DNA of 64,000 nt from Ignelater luminosus (lineage: Eukaryota; Arthropoda; Insecta; Coleoptera; Elateridae): the NCBI GenBank assembly GCA_011009095.1, contig VTPC01090622.1, forward strand, positions 124,001 through 188,000, written 5' to 3'. Position 1 is the first letter of the stretch, and every line of letters starts with the position of its first letter. Of this stretch, positions 12,043 through 23,000 are shown piece after piece. The translations under genes were made by a program, and so were the position numbers. A model generated the notes under the pieces. It saw nothing but the letters and a program-made list of their open reading frames with translations, was not told where the DNA came from and ran no database searches.

Positions 12043-13535
12043 GTAGGTACATGTAGTTTTAAGGATTATTTTTACACAACAGCTAGTAAAAAGTATGAAA
12101 ACACCAATCTTACAATTTTGAGAAATGTAAACATTTTACTAATCGCTTCCAATAAATCAAATAATTAAAGTACAAGTAAAGATAAAAAAAAATTTAGATA
12201 GTTCTCAAGTTTAAAATTAACATAAATTATTTGATTTTTGCTTTTTCTATAATTACGTTCTCTATTTGTCCTGGAACAATTAATATAAAATTTAAAGATT
12301 CTAGATGTTAAAATTCCAGAAAAGCTCGAGCAAGACAATAAGTTGCTCACAGTTTATCAATTCTAGATTAGTCTCATTACTCTTTTGAAAACAAACATGG
12401 TCAATAAATATGTGTAATTGCCAGACAGAGAAATCCTTTTACTTTAATCTACACCAACAAACCAGTTGGGTACGATGTACCCAGTTTGTTTAGTGGCATA
12501 CATTCCATATTTCACCAATGTATAGTTCTGATCGTTTCTGGTCGAGAATAAACATTCGCCATTTTGTCTATTCTTAATATTGAGGGAATTACGGACACTT
12601 TTAGTTCTAAACTAAAAAGCACTTACTTATCAAAATTTTTATTTGCACTAACACACTATAATGAATTTATTCAAAACAGTTGCCGGCGCCGGCAGAGTTT
12701 CGTGCCGAAAAGTCTACGTTAACAAGGTTTCGTCGGTTTAAATGCTAACCCTACCCCATGTTCAGTTTAAATCTACGAAAAGTCTCGACCAGGGCCAATT
12801 ATTGTACTGGGTTAATGCAATTAAAAATTTTGATAAATAAAATTGCGTTTGTTTTGCACTTTCTAATCTACAACTAATGATAACCACAACTCCTTCATTA
12901 ATGAGAATTGCCAAAACGGTCACTAGACGACCTAAACGATATAGTGGTGAAGAATTGAATTTATGTCATGGGAGATTCGTTATTAGCTCGTTCCATAGAG
13001 CATAAATACAATCAAAACTGGGTCAAAATTTTGCTTTCTCGATTTTTCTTGAGAAAAGAGCTGAAAAAATTTGAAGTTTCAGCTTTACAATACTCTAATT
13101 AACTAACTAGAATTTGAACTGAACCGAAGACCAATACATGGAAACGGAAGTAGCTGCACAAGATTGCAATCAGAAACTAATAGTCGAATTTTTTGTGATG
13201 TTTTCATTGCATTTGTCACAACAAACTTTTTACTATGTTATCACTATCACTTGCGTATTAACTGAACATTCTGAAAATAAATGTTCGTTTCTAGCTCACT
13301 TTATAGATTCTTACATAAAAATTCTATAACTTCTAAAAATTTGGCTGAAAATCACTTTTCCAATAATGATGCAATAATTTCTTGTAGCGGTCTGTTACGA
13401 GTTGTGAAATAAACAAATAAAAGTTCATTCTAGAACTATTTGTTTTGATACGTCCGAAGTCTCTAAAGAGGTTTGTTACCAGGATCTCAGGAAAATAATT
13501 AAACTTGATATACGTTTTGTCTTCTTCTCAGTCCT
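12043..13535. other. Start of a 12.7-kb intron; only a small inverted repeat seen
   Basis: Non-coding intron sequence. Apart from the inverted-repeat unit at 12628-12838, listed separately, I recognise nothing. The open frame at 13138-13329 has no similarity I can name. Confidence 0.55.
12628..12838. repeat. Short inverted-repeat unit enclosing a GC-rich palindrome
   Basis: TTATCAAAATTTTTATTTGC at 12628-12647 is matched, inverted, by GCAATTAAAAATTTTGATAA at 12817-12836 with one gap. About 170 bases lie between, including the perfect 14-base palindrome TGCCGGCGCCGGCA at 12681-12694 in otherwise AT-rich DNA. It could be a miniature foldback element or chance pairing of AT-rich arms. No target-site duplication is evident. 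Confidence 0.3.
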
Positions 13536-13539
13536 CATT

Positions 13540-14470
13540 TCGTTTACTTTTGGGTGAAGGCCTCTTTCAAACTTTTCTATTTTCCTCTATCTAGAGCCTT
13601 TCGGGCTCATCTTTTCTTGTTTGTTGATAATTTTCTTTTTGATCACATATGCGAATTTACTAGAGTTCTGTCTTACTTCATATATCCACCCCATGACTAT
13701 TTGAGTTGTGCTATTCTCTTCAGTATTTCTGTCATCTTTCAAACTTTCTTATTTGGGACTCCATCTCTTAGTCTGGATCTAAGTATAAAGTTCTCTATCT
13801 CTCAAGATTTGAGAACGAATCCCAATCTGCCAAATGCCGCCCAATACTTTTACTGGTCTGAAGATACTTGGGCTTTGGTTTTCCTTACCACGTTTAAATT
13901 TATGACCCAAGTAAATATATTCAGGCATTTTCATTATGATTTGATTTTCAATTTTTATTTGGATATCCTCTGGATATTCTTATGTCCATATTTATAGCTT
14001 ACAAGCTAACCTCAAGTCGAATATATTTGCGTTGTGTCTGAGCACGCGTACAAGGTCCTAGTGTCAAGTTAAGTCTCAACTATAAAACATTAGAGCATGC
14101 TTGAGTAGAGCTTAGGTTCGAGCTTGACTCAAGTACTGACTATGAATAAAGGCATTAATTTTATTATTCAAGTTCATTTTTAGCCTAATCTGTGCAAAAG
14201 CTTGTTACGGTTCTTGCAGCATGGCCTTCACCTCTTCTGTCGTGGTACTGATTAGCACAATGTCATTGGTCAATCGTAGATGATTGATTTATACTCCATT
14301 TATGTTAATCCCTTCACTTTGTCTATTTAAGTTGTTGAAGACGTACCGGTGTGAACAATGTCTCCTTAGCTTAAGCCTCTTTTGATCAGGATTGTGTCAA
14401 TTTCGGAAACTTCGCTTTCATTCTTGCACTCTATGGTGTTTGACTATCCCAAAGCATCGATCCTCGTTTT
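13540..14470 (-). mobile_element. LINE 3' fragment: RT thumb and C-terminal region
   Basis: Read on the minus strand from 14470 to 13540. A GDI-type block (near 14375) is followed by GININGV and HLRLTNDIVLISTTTEEVKA at 14230-14300, where the usual LADDI catalytic box reads LTNDI, so the palm aspartates are partly lost. Then come LQEPQAFAQIRLKMNLNN, MPEYIYLGHKFKRGKENQ at 13890-13930, and a degraded Arg/Lys-rich tail resembling the RPRGRPxxRW segment of RTE-like LINEs. This is the second half of an RT plus tail. The 5' part is missing and frames change repeatedly. It lies antisense to the host gene inside the 12.7-kb intron. Confidence 0.72.
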
Positions 14471-16455
14471 ACCCAAGGTTCGCCAAACTTCAAGTTTCCA
14501 CAGAGTTGAAAACCTTCTGGTAGACCCTAAAAGCCAGATGTAAAGGTATATTGTACTTTTTTCGTTTTTCAATGACAGCGCGTATTGTCAATGGAGATAG
14601 TCTACAGTACTGAATTACAAGATAATTTTCTAAGCTGTGTCTGTCTCTTGTCTGGTATAATGTAATAATTTTGTCATTTTGCCAGTTGGAATTTTTTGTT
14701 TTATTAGGAATTCTTTCAGCAGTACTAGTCAAACTTACTCCCTCTGTTTTAAAACACGTTTCTTTTTCTACAAAATTTCTACAAGCATATTATTTGTTAA
14801 CTGCAGCAGGAACACTCTGCAGAATTACTTCTGCTCCTGGAGGAAAATCAAAACAGAATGAATAGAAAACTGCGAATAGTTACAGTATTCTATCACTTGT
14901 TTCTTTCTCAATATACGAAGTGATTTCAAGTCTGACAAACAAACCCAAAGTCTACTTCAAAATCATTTCGAATATAGCTTTGTGCAATGTTTTCACGCAC
15001 CATGGTTTGGACAAAGCACAAGTCTGCTTAGAATTGTAGCCTTTACTACCATTGAAGATCCTCCTATTTACTTTACAGTCGAAGATTTGTGCAAAGATTC
15101 TGCACAAGGTGTTTTACAAAAAAATTTGGTCTCTACGGGCAAACGTTTACCTTAAAAATGGGTAAACATAGAACAATTAGTTGACTCTAATTTATCGTTT
15201 CCTTATCACTGATCCAATAGTTTTAGCAACAAACGTAAGATGATTTTGATAGCCGCGGGTTAAATGAAATACGAGATCTGCTGTTCCTTGCTGCTAGTAT
15301 GCCTTTATTTACTTGGTTCTAGAAACAAGCAACAAATCATATGAAATTGCAAAACATCTTATAAAATTAGCCAAAGTAAGTTAGTTAGAGTAAACGCTTA
15401 AAATGTATGGAGTTTGGTAACAAATCTATTTGAAATTAGTAAAGTTTAACATCAGTACCTTCATTATCATTACCAACGTACGAATATATTGAGATTTTTC
15501 CTAAGCCTACACCTACGTTCCCTAAGGTTTGATTGTTTACAGGATCAGATTAGGACAACTGTGCACCCTAGACTGACGATAATTTGGCGCCTATGCTATG
15601 TTGTGCATGTCAAGTGATTTCACGATTGGATCCGGGGCGAGGCCTATTTCTTGTGCCTTAGCCTAGTCAACCTATTGAGTAGTACGGCACTGACTGCGTG
15701 TATCTTTGCTTCTCTTTTTCTGCTGCTATGTTTTTTATATAGCCGCATTAAGTAGTTTTCCTACACTAATTCTATTGTAATGCAGCTCCATGAGCATTTC
15801 TCTTCTTTGTTATTGCAGAATTCAAGCTTAAATTAAACGATGGATGGAGTATTAAAGTAACAAAAATAAGTAGTAAAAACACTTACACAAGATGAAATTA
15901 TTCATACACTCCTACTTGTTGTCTAAGAAATGCCTTTCGTGAATGTCGTCCTCATTGATTTTTACAATAGTATTGTTTTCAGTCTCTCTTTCCTTCAATT
16001 TTCTGGAATCCCTCGTTTTGCACAGCTGTGGAACGTCAGCTGGTTCTTTCTTTTAATCTTTATCTTTTAGTGTTGACATCCTGTACAGAGTGAGTTATAA
16101 CAAGGTGTAAAAGATAAAAATAAAGGAGTCAATTAAACTAGTATCTGTCGCCACCTACGTAAGAAAATTAGGCTTATTAAGAACCTTGGAAGAAAGATTT
16201 TATAATTTGGGCCCTTTGCTGAAAGTAAAAGCTGACCTGCGTGTTCATCCGGCAAACAGAAGATAAAAACTTATTCGTATTGTAAACCTTGTATAAAGAT
16301 TAGTTTACAAGCAAAACTTGATCTGTTTGTTGAAGTCGAGAAAGGGTTCTATGACCCTGCTAAGATTTAGTCCAAAATAAATATAAAAACTGTTTGCTGG
16401 TTAATTGAAAACCAAAAACCGATAGTTTCAATTGACTACTGAGATATAACTTGTA
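14471..16455. other. Intron stretch without recognised features
   Basis: I see no domain in the open frames at 14490-14732 (minus) and 14671-14865 (plus). Bases about 15540-15720 are clearly less AT-rich than their surroundings and may be an old insertion, but I could not name it. Confidence 0.45.
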
Positions 16456-16459
16456 GTAC

Positions 16460-17720
16460 GAGTAAACAGCTCAAGCGTCTCAAGCTTTCAAAAGGTGCAG
16501 CATCTCTTACACGAGGTTCAAGTACAAGGATAATTTCAAAAATAAGCTTTCCAAAGCGCTTGGCCGCAGGGAATCTTTTCGCGAGGCTGTTGGCCACACT
16601 GACGTGTGTATTGCTTCCTCCACTTTCAAACAAGACATTGTCCAGCCCGCTGAAGCGCTCAGTTTTGGCTCGACAGCCGTTCGTAGTGGAACCCCGCTTG
16701 CCACTACCGCCAGGTGCAACGTTTGTGCAGTTACTCAATTTTTGAACGCAAAGGCATTAAACCTATCGAAACTAAACTTCAATTGACGGAAGTAAATGGG
16801 TAGTCGTGCAAAGATGTCAAATACGTCCTCAAGTGGTGTAGGAAGTTTACAACTAATCGCATGGAAATTTACGACGAAGGAAGAAGGGAGAGATCGTCAA
16901 ATCCCGACGAGACAGTCGCGAAGGTTGACCAAATCATGTTTCGAGATAGGAGGATCACTCTCGATGCTCTCTGAATTATTATTCCTGAGGTTTCTCGAAG
17001 CACCATTTGTAGAACTGTGAATGAAAAGTTGAAATATCGGAAGGTGTGCGCAAGGTAGGTCCAGAAGACCACCAACGGTAACGCGTTGACTCGTTCTACG
17101 AATTTCTTCAACGCTATGCAGATGAAAACGACAACTTTTTGAATTCGATTGTCACTGGTGGCGAAACCTGGGCGTTCCACTTCACTTCACACCAAATAGC
17201 TATCACGTGAATGGCGGCATTCTTCTTTGCCCAAACCGCAAAAATTAAAAAAACACGCAATCTATCGGCAAAGTCATGGCAACTACAGTTTGGGATCAAA
17301 AGGATGTATTGTTGGTTGACTTCATGTCTCCAGGAACCACAGTAAATGCTGACAGATGGACGATTCAAAACCGGTGAAGAGGAATGTTGAGCAAGGGTGT
17401 ATGCCTTTTCCACGACAACGCTTGCCCCGACGGCTCCCCTATGACCATCGCTCTTCTGCAACAGTCTGGATGGGGCACCATCAGCCACCCACTCTATAGT
17501 CCGGACTTGGCACCCAGTGACTACCACTTGAACACTAAGTTGAAAGAACATTTGCCGAAATGCGCTTCAACGACGATAACGAGGTGAAAGTAGCGGTCCA
17601 ACGCTTCTTCAACGACATGGCGGCGAGCTGGTATGATATGGGCATAAAGAACTGCCACAGCGCCTACAAAAATGCATCGACCGAAATGGCGATTATGTAG
17701 AGAAACAGAGAAATGCTCAA
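16460..17720 (+). mobile_element. Decayed mariner transposon (second family)
   Basis: Transposase motifs follow in order on the plus strand. ARCNVCAVTQFLNAKGIKPI (about 16710) and KDVKYVLKWCRKFTTNRMEI (about 16815-16870) are from the N-terminal helix-turn-helix. DETVAKVDQIMFRDRRITLD and VSRSTICRTVNEKLKYRKV lie at 16905-17055. NSIVTGGETWAFHF (17140) holds the first catalytic region, whose normal TGDETW has D to G. VCLFHDNACP (17400) holds the second Asp and HPLYSPDLAPSDYH (17490) the third. The end RFFNDMAASWYDMGI lies near 17610 and NGDYVEK near 17690. Spacing fits DD34D mariner. At least five frameshifts plus the lost first aspartate make it inactive. Upstream, about 100 codons (16464-16786) are open in the same frame as the N-terminus and are unidentified. 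No clear terminal repeats were found. Confidence 0.85.
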
Positions 17721-17999
17721 GCTTTAAAATGATGTATTAGTTATTGAAAATAAATGTTTTTGTCTATCTTTAAAAAGCAAGAAAACCTTGTTTTTGGGAT
17801 TATTCTCTTCAAACGGAGACTTCACTTTTAAACTGTTTTACCTTACGTCAACAATACATTTAACAAAAAAATGTCGAATTGTCTTCTGTCCCTTTAGAAT
17901 CCAATATTTCTCACGAAACAATGTAACATGATTTTATACTTGTAAAATGTATAAGAATCTTTACAACAATATTTAGACGGGAATAAAGCAGAAAATCTA

Positions 18000-18680
18000 A
18001 AATCTTCTAATCCAAGGTAGAACTTTAATAATCATACTGTAATTGTTAGAAACGGGATAATACTACTGACCATAAACTAGCGAAAAAATTCTTTTTTTAC
18101 ATCTTTAGCAACCTCATCATTCCATCCTATTTTGGTAGGCCAATACTGTTGTAATAACTGCTTTGGATCGATTGTAAGAGGACGAGTAAAGTCAATAAGG
18201 TCAAATATTTTTTGTACTATAGACAATATTACCCTTTTTGGTAGTAACATGGATATCAATACTTGTACAACTTCTTTTTCGTTATATACTATGTCCAAAA
18301 ACGGTAATGTTAGTACAATCATTAAGTTTCAAATCTTACTCTCGCAATTTAGATTTAGTTTCGGAAAATACTGAAGTAGCTTCTCTAATAAGATGGAGCA
18401 ATTTACTGCTATTTATTAAACTTGTTACGCAATTATCAACGTAAAGGATTTTTACAGTTTTTCAATTGTACCGTTGAAATATTTTGATGTATCTTCGGGA
18501 TATTCAAATGGAAATCAATTACAGCACCTAAGGAGAGGCTGCTTGACATTCCAATGCACGGGCATGACAAAATATCTTATTAGTAAAACCATTTTTGTCA
18601 ATACACCACCACAACACACACCCAGAGAAAGTTCGAAAAATCTTTATCATCTTTACTTACACTAATTTTCAAGAAAACTT
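18000..18680 (-). mobile_element. BEL/Pao retrotransposon fossil, reverse transcriptase part
   Basis: The minus strand shows BEL/Pao pol signatures: a YVDN-type polymerase motif in KKSFYVDNCVTSL-like residues near 18410-18445, and then LPKRVILSIVQKIFDLIDFT and PKQLLQQYWPTKIGWNDEV at 18077-18260. These correspond to the RT connection region of the family. It is broken in several places and looks old. Its gag portion appears at 20543-20851 on the same strand, and a LINE-like element lies between. No LTRs were identified. Confidence 0.75.
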
Positions 18681-18809
18681 TGTGTATGTCGGATGTAACA
18701 TTAATTTAATGTTTAATCTTAATAATATTGTAGATAGATCATGTGGCTAGCATCTTTCATTATTGATCTTAATAGTTTCCGAGAAAAACTCTGAAAACCC
18801 AATATTAAC

Positions 18810-20260
18810 TTTCTTCCTCAGGATCTTTGTGGACCAATGATTTTTAGCCTCGCAGTTCAACTAATCATTAAGAATTTCAACACTGACCTAAACATTTGGT
18901 ATTTAGATGATGGTTTAATCGGTGGGGAACCTAATTCTGTTTTACAAGCTTTCTGTCTTGTTAAAGAGGAATTTGGTCAAATTGGATTAACAATCAACAC
19001 ATCGAAATGCGAAGTATTCTGAATGCTAGATGTTATTTTTTCAGGAATTAAAGAACTTTTTAAATAGAACCTATCCCTCCTTGGTGCGCCATTATCAAAC
19101 GACGCATGTCGTTTTTCGTTAAAAAAGAAACTTATTGAAATCAACAACCTAGTCTCACGTCTGGACAATATTAACCATCACATCACGTAAATATTATCTA
19201 CTACGCAACTAGACGTCTATTTCAAATCCGACTTACCTGCTTAGTACGAGCCCCTGCTGAAATTTCATGGATATACTACAAAGATTTGATGATTTATTTC
19301 ATTACAAAGGATTTGCAATTTCCCTGAACGATGAACAAAAATTATTGCTAGCCTTCCTATCTACCATGAAGGACAGGGGATTCGTCAAACCATAGATATC
19401 TGTCTCCCTGCTTTCCTGGTCTCAGTATATGATACACAAGACTTGGTTAAACTAATGTTGAACTCCAATGAGGACGACCATCCCCCTGTGCCTTGATTTC
19501 TCGAAGCCTTTGAAGCATGGAGCCAGAAATACGGTATAGAGACTGCACCCCTACACTGCCTGCATTCCACAAACACTGGGATGAAATTATCGTATCTAGA
19601 ATTATTAATAACCTAGTATTCCACACCGATGAGGACAAAACACGCTACTTAGCTTTATCTAGAAAGGAGTCTTCTTCATGGCTTCAGGCACTTCCTTATA
19701 GATCTGTAGGCGTCCTTTTGGACAACAATTGTTTTAGAATCGTTATAGTTTCAAGTTTGGAAAACACACACGTTCTTGATGCTGTCTTATTGTGAATCCC
19801 AGAGGGACTGAACTATGATGTAAATTCAACGTTGGAAGACATCTTTCATTGGCTGATGTTCCATCTATCCAAGAACCTGTTGGTTTATTATGCGAAGATG
19901 GAAAATGACCTGACGGGATGACCTTAATACCATGGACGAATGGTCAACCTTTAGTCTGGGATGCCGTTTGCTTCAAAACTTTAGGAACTGTTGCAGAACG
20001 AGCAGCTACAAATTAGAAATCTAAATACAAGCACATCATGGAACACAGCATCTTTATTCCCATTAGCAGTAGACCCTTTTGGGCATTGGAATAAAAAAGT
20101 AGTCAAACTCATCAACATTATTGGTGATATCATCTCACAAAAGACAAGGACCAAAAATCTAAGGCCTTTCTCAAGCAGACGATTAGTATCGCAATTCAAA
20201 AGAGAAACGCTGCAGCTGTAATGGGAACCTTTTCCAATGCCATCTCTATAAACTTATTTT
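18810..20260 (+). mobile_element. LINE-like element: RT plus restriction-like endonuclease tail
   Basis: A plus-strand reverse transcriptase begins near 18810 with QDLCGPMIFSLAVQ. It has the catalytic box IWYLDDGLIGGEPNSVLQAF at 18895-18950 and GLTINTSKCEVF. Further along, with frameshifts, come LSLLGAPLSNDACR-like residues (19075), LPAFLVSVYDTQDLVKLML (19400-19460) and DKTRYLALSRKESSSWLQAL (19637). The tail has PDGMTLIPWTNGQPLVWDAV (about 19910-19970), CFKTLG and FLKQTISIAIQKRNAAAVMG (20165-20225). The PDG...VWDA...K pattern resembles a PD-(D/E)XK restriction-like endonuclease, as in R2-type LINEs; that link is my inference. I recall the same RT-plus-tail architecture from many animal genomes but cannot give a clade name. 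The RT N-terminus is missing. It lies between two parts of a BEL/Pao fossil. Confidence 0.75.
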
Positions 20261-20542
20261 TTACTTGTTTAATTGAGTGTCCATCAATTACCTATACTTA
20301 TGTTTTGATAATAATATTCTATTGATTCTTCTTTAGTGAAATGTTAGATATATCACTAAATTTACACGTAACGGGTTTGATGGATTTCACATTAACGGAA
20401 TCAGTTACAGTATAGGCATTTCCTTTCTAAGAATCGTAAGATTAGTATTTCCAGATTGCTTCTTATTCTTGGTCATTAAAGTGCCAAGAATAGTTTTACC
20501 ATTAGAAAAATCTACACATCTTTAGCAATTTCTCTGTCAAGG

Positions 20543-20860
20543 TTATAATATTTTTTCAGAAAGACACAATTCAACTAGTGGGAAAGGCACTGCCGTATAT
20601 TTTTCAGTAGTCATTCTTAAACTTAAACTGAAGAGGAAAGAATTGCTTTGCTTTCTTTTGCGTTTATGTATATTTAAAGTTAACTGCAGCAATTCTCTTA
20701 CGTAAAACTCGTTTAAAAGATCATTGCGTCCAAAGTGAGATTTCATAGTTAGGTGGAGAACTTTCAGTTGTTTCTCGAACTCTTGACTAAGGAATTGGAG
20801 CTTGCAACAAGTATTAAAGTTTGTCGTCATCTGGAATCTCTGCATCTTCATTTATTCTTC
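20543..20860 (-). mobile_element. BEL/Pao retrotransposon fossil, gag part
   Basis: On the minus strand RNDLLNEFYVRELLQLTLNI and TTEKYTAVPFPLVELCLSEK match the gag region of BEL/Pao elements, in which a conserved PLVES-type motif precedes the zinc knuckle. Strand and order fit the RT part at 18000-18680, so both are probably pieces of one element split by the insertion at 18810-20260. It is incomplete and broken. Confidence 0.65.
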
Positions 20861-20944
20861 TAAATTGTCCCTAAATTCCTAATCTTCGACTATTTCTTAA
20901 ACTCTAAAGTGGGCAATTTGAATTTGCATTTGACAGTACATACA

Positions 20945-22888
20945 CACATAATCCAGACCTCTTGATACCTTACGGTGTCGAGGTGCTTATGAACTTTTTC
21001 CATTCTTTTCTATTTTGTGCCATTTTCTTAGCTGAGTTCCAGTTTTTTGTCTTTCTCCTTCAGTACTTCATTGACCACACTGTTCTACGTCTTTTGGGAT
21101 CTTTCTCTCCTGTTCCCTTCCATTGGTCGAGCCGCCCAGATTCTTTTCACCTGCCTTTTCTTCTCTATTCTTCATACGTGCCTAAGCCACATCAGTTTTT
21201 TTTCTCCCAACACTTCCCTTACTGATTTTACCATGAGCTGTTTTCTTATACCTACATTCCTTCTTTTTTCTATTTTTCTTACTCCTAGAACTCGACGCAA
21301 GAATCTCATTTTTACCTCTTGTAATCTTTTTTGTTGTCTTTTATTCATTACCCAGTTCTCTCCTCTATAGGTAAATAGATTGTTCTGTATATTGCCAGGT
21401 TTGTTTTCCTTGTTATTTCCTTGTAGTTGAGGAATTTTCCTTGTATCGCCTAATATACATGATTCGCTGCCTGCATTGGCATTTAATTTGTCTTTATGCC
21501 TTCATTTCTCGTTAATTATACTACCCAGATATTTATAATTGGTCACTTGTTCTATTAGTTAATTATTGATTTTAATTTTAACTTTTGTTATTCTCTTTCC
21601 AATTACCATCACTTTTGTTTTATCTGTGTTGATGTTTAAGTTTTTTTTTCTTGAGAGCTTGTATCCAGATGTCCAGGTTTTTTTCTTAGTTTTTTTTTGA
21701 GTTGGAAAACAGGATAATGTCGTCAGCGAATGCACAGCTCTCTAGAAACTCGTTTGGCAATCTCATATTGCTTCGTCGATTGTACATAGAAACAACAAGG
21801 GGCTAACTACACTTCTCTGCCTCACTCCCTCCGTAGTTCTGAATGTGTCTAACAATCTATTGCACGTTCGTACTCTATTGTTTACTTTAGTGTATATGCT
21901 TCGGATTACTTCAATGAGGTCTTTATCGACGTTTTTTTTTTCTAGGTCTTTCCATCTTTTAGCTCTATTGACACTGTCAAACGGTTTCTTGAGGTCGATA
22001 AAGCATAAATATATTTCTTAGTTTTTGGTTAACTTCTTTTCGATAACTTGCTGTACCGTGAAGCTATGATCTTGTACACTGTGATTTGATCTGAATCCGC
22101 TTTGCACATTACCCAATTTATGTTCCATTAGTCCTCTTAGCTTTTTCTGTATGATCATTTCATATAGTTTAAATCCTACGCAAAGAAGTGTGATGCCACA
22201 ATAGATGGAGCAGTCTTTTGCATTTTCTTTCTTATGTATGGGCACTATGATTCCTGTTTTTCATTCACTTGATACCACTCAGATGCTTTATCATTTCCGA
22301 ACTCACTTCATCTACTCCTGGTGTTTTTGAAGTTTTAATTTTTTTTATTGCTTCTCCTGACTCTATCCTGTCCATTTTATTTTCTATAACGTTGTCTTTT
22401 AGCCTTACTTCATCTTTTTTTTCCGTGTTGTTGCATTGGTACTTGCACTTAGAAGTTCTTCAAAGTATTCCTTCTATCTCTTTACTATTTTTCCTTCATC
22501 TGTCAATATTTTTCCTTCTTTAGCTTTGATCTATTGTTGATCTGTTCTGTTTTCATCCGGAAACCCCTTTGTAGAATAGCTTCTTATTTCCTTTAGTGCC
22601 CCTTTCTAGCAGCTTTCTAAATTCCTCCCACGTCCTTTGTTTCTATTTTAACCTTCTTCCTTTTGTTTTGATACGCTTGGTAATCAGCACTGCTTTTACT
22701 TCCCAGGTATAGTTTTCATAGTTTCTTTTTCTTGGGTTAATTTTCTTATTTCCTCGTTCTACCATGTGTTGTTGCCAATTCTCTTACTTCCGCAGGATTT
22801 TCCTGCAGTCATCTTCGAGTTTACTCTACATTTTGTTTACATCGTTACTTTTTTTACTGTTCCTCTATTAGCTTATCTAGAATTTTTT

Positions 22889-22929
<41 letters not shown>

Positions 22930-23000
22930 TGTGTTACGTTGTTTTATGTGTTGATTTTGCATTTCCTTACCTTCTTGGCTATTATTTGGTTATTATTATA
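20945..23000 (-). mobile_element. Long LINE copy (linker, RT and tail), RTE-like
   Basis: Read from the right on the minus strand. NVNKMQSKLEDDCRK-like residues and NTWWNEEIRKLTQEK lie near 22740-22880, TWEEFRKLLERGTKGNKKLF near 22570-22640, and a DRIESGEAIKKIKTSKTPGV-type block with DEVSSEMIKHL near 22280-22370. The RT core is at 22018-22245 (PIHKKENAKDCSIYCGITLL, LRGLMEHKLGNVQSGFRSNH, VQQVIEKKL), then RAKRWKDLEKKNVDKDLIEV (about 21930) and GVRQRSVVSPLLF (about 21820). The catalytic YADD lies where the copy has degraded (21700-21760). The 3' tail runs to about 20945. Several frameshifts and stops make it inactive, and the endonuclease is missing. A (TC)16 tract sits near its right end. It is antisense to the host gene. 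Confidence 0.82.
22895..22926. repeat. (TC)16 microsatellite
   Basis: An uninterrupted TC dinucleotide run of 32 bases, at the right margin of the LINE copy. Its perfection suggests ongoing slippage and likely length polymorphism. Confidence 0.97.

Noticed and set aside
13554-13997. 147-codon plus-strand open frame
   Set aside because: It is the reverse complement of a LINE tail that is recognisable on the minus strand.
16436-16738. 100-codon minus-strand frame in a GC-richer patch
   Set aside because: Overlaps the plus-strand region leading into a mariner transposase; no domain on the minus strand.
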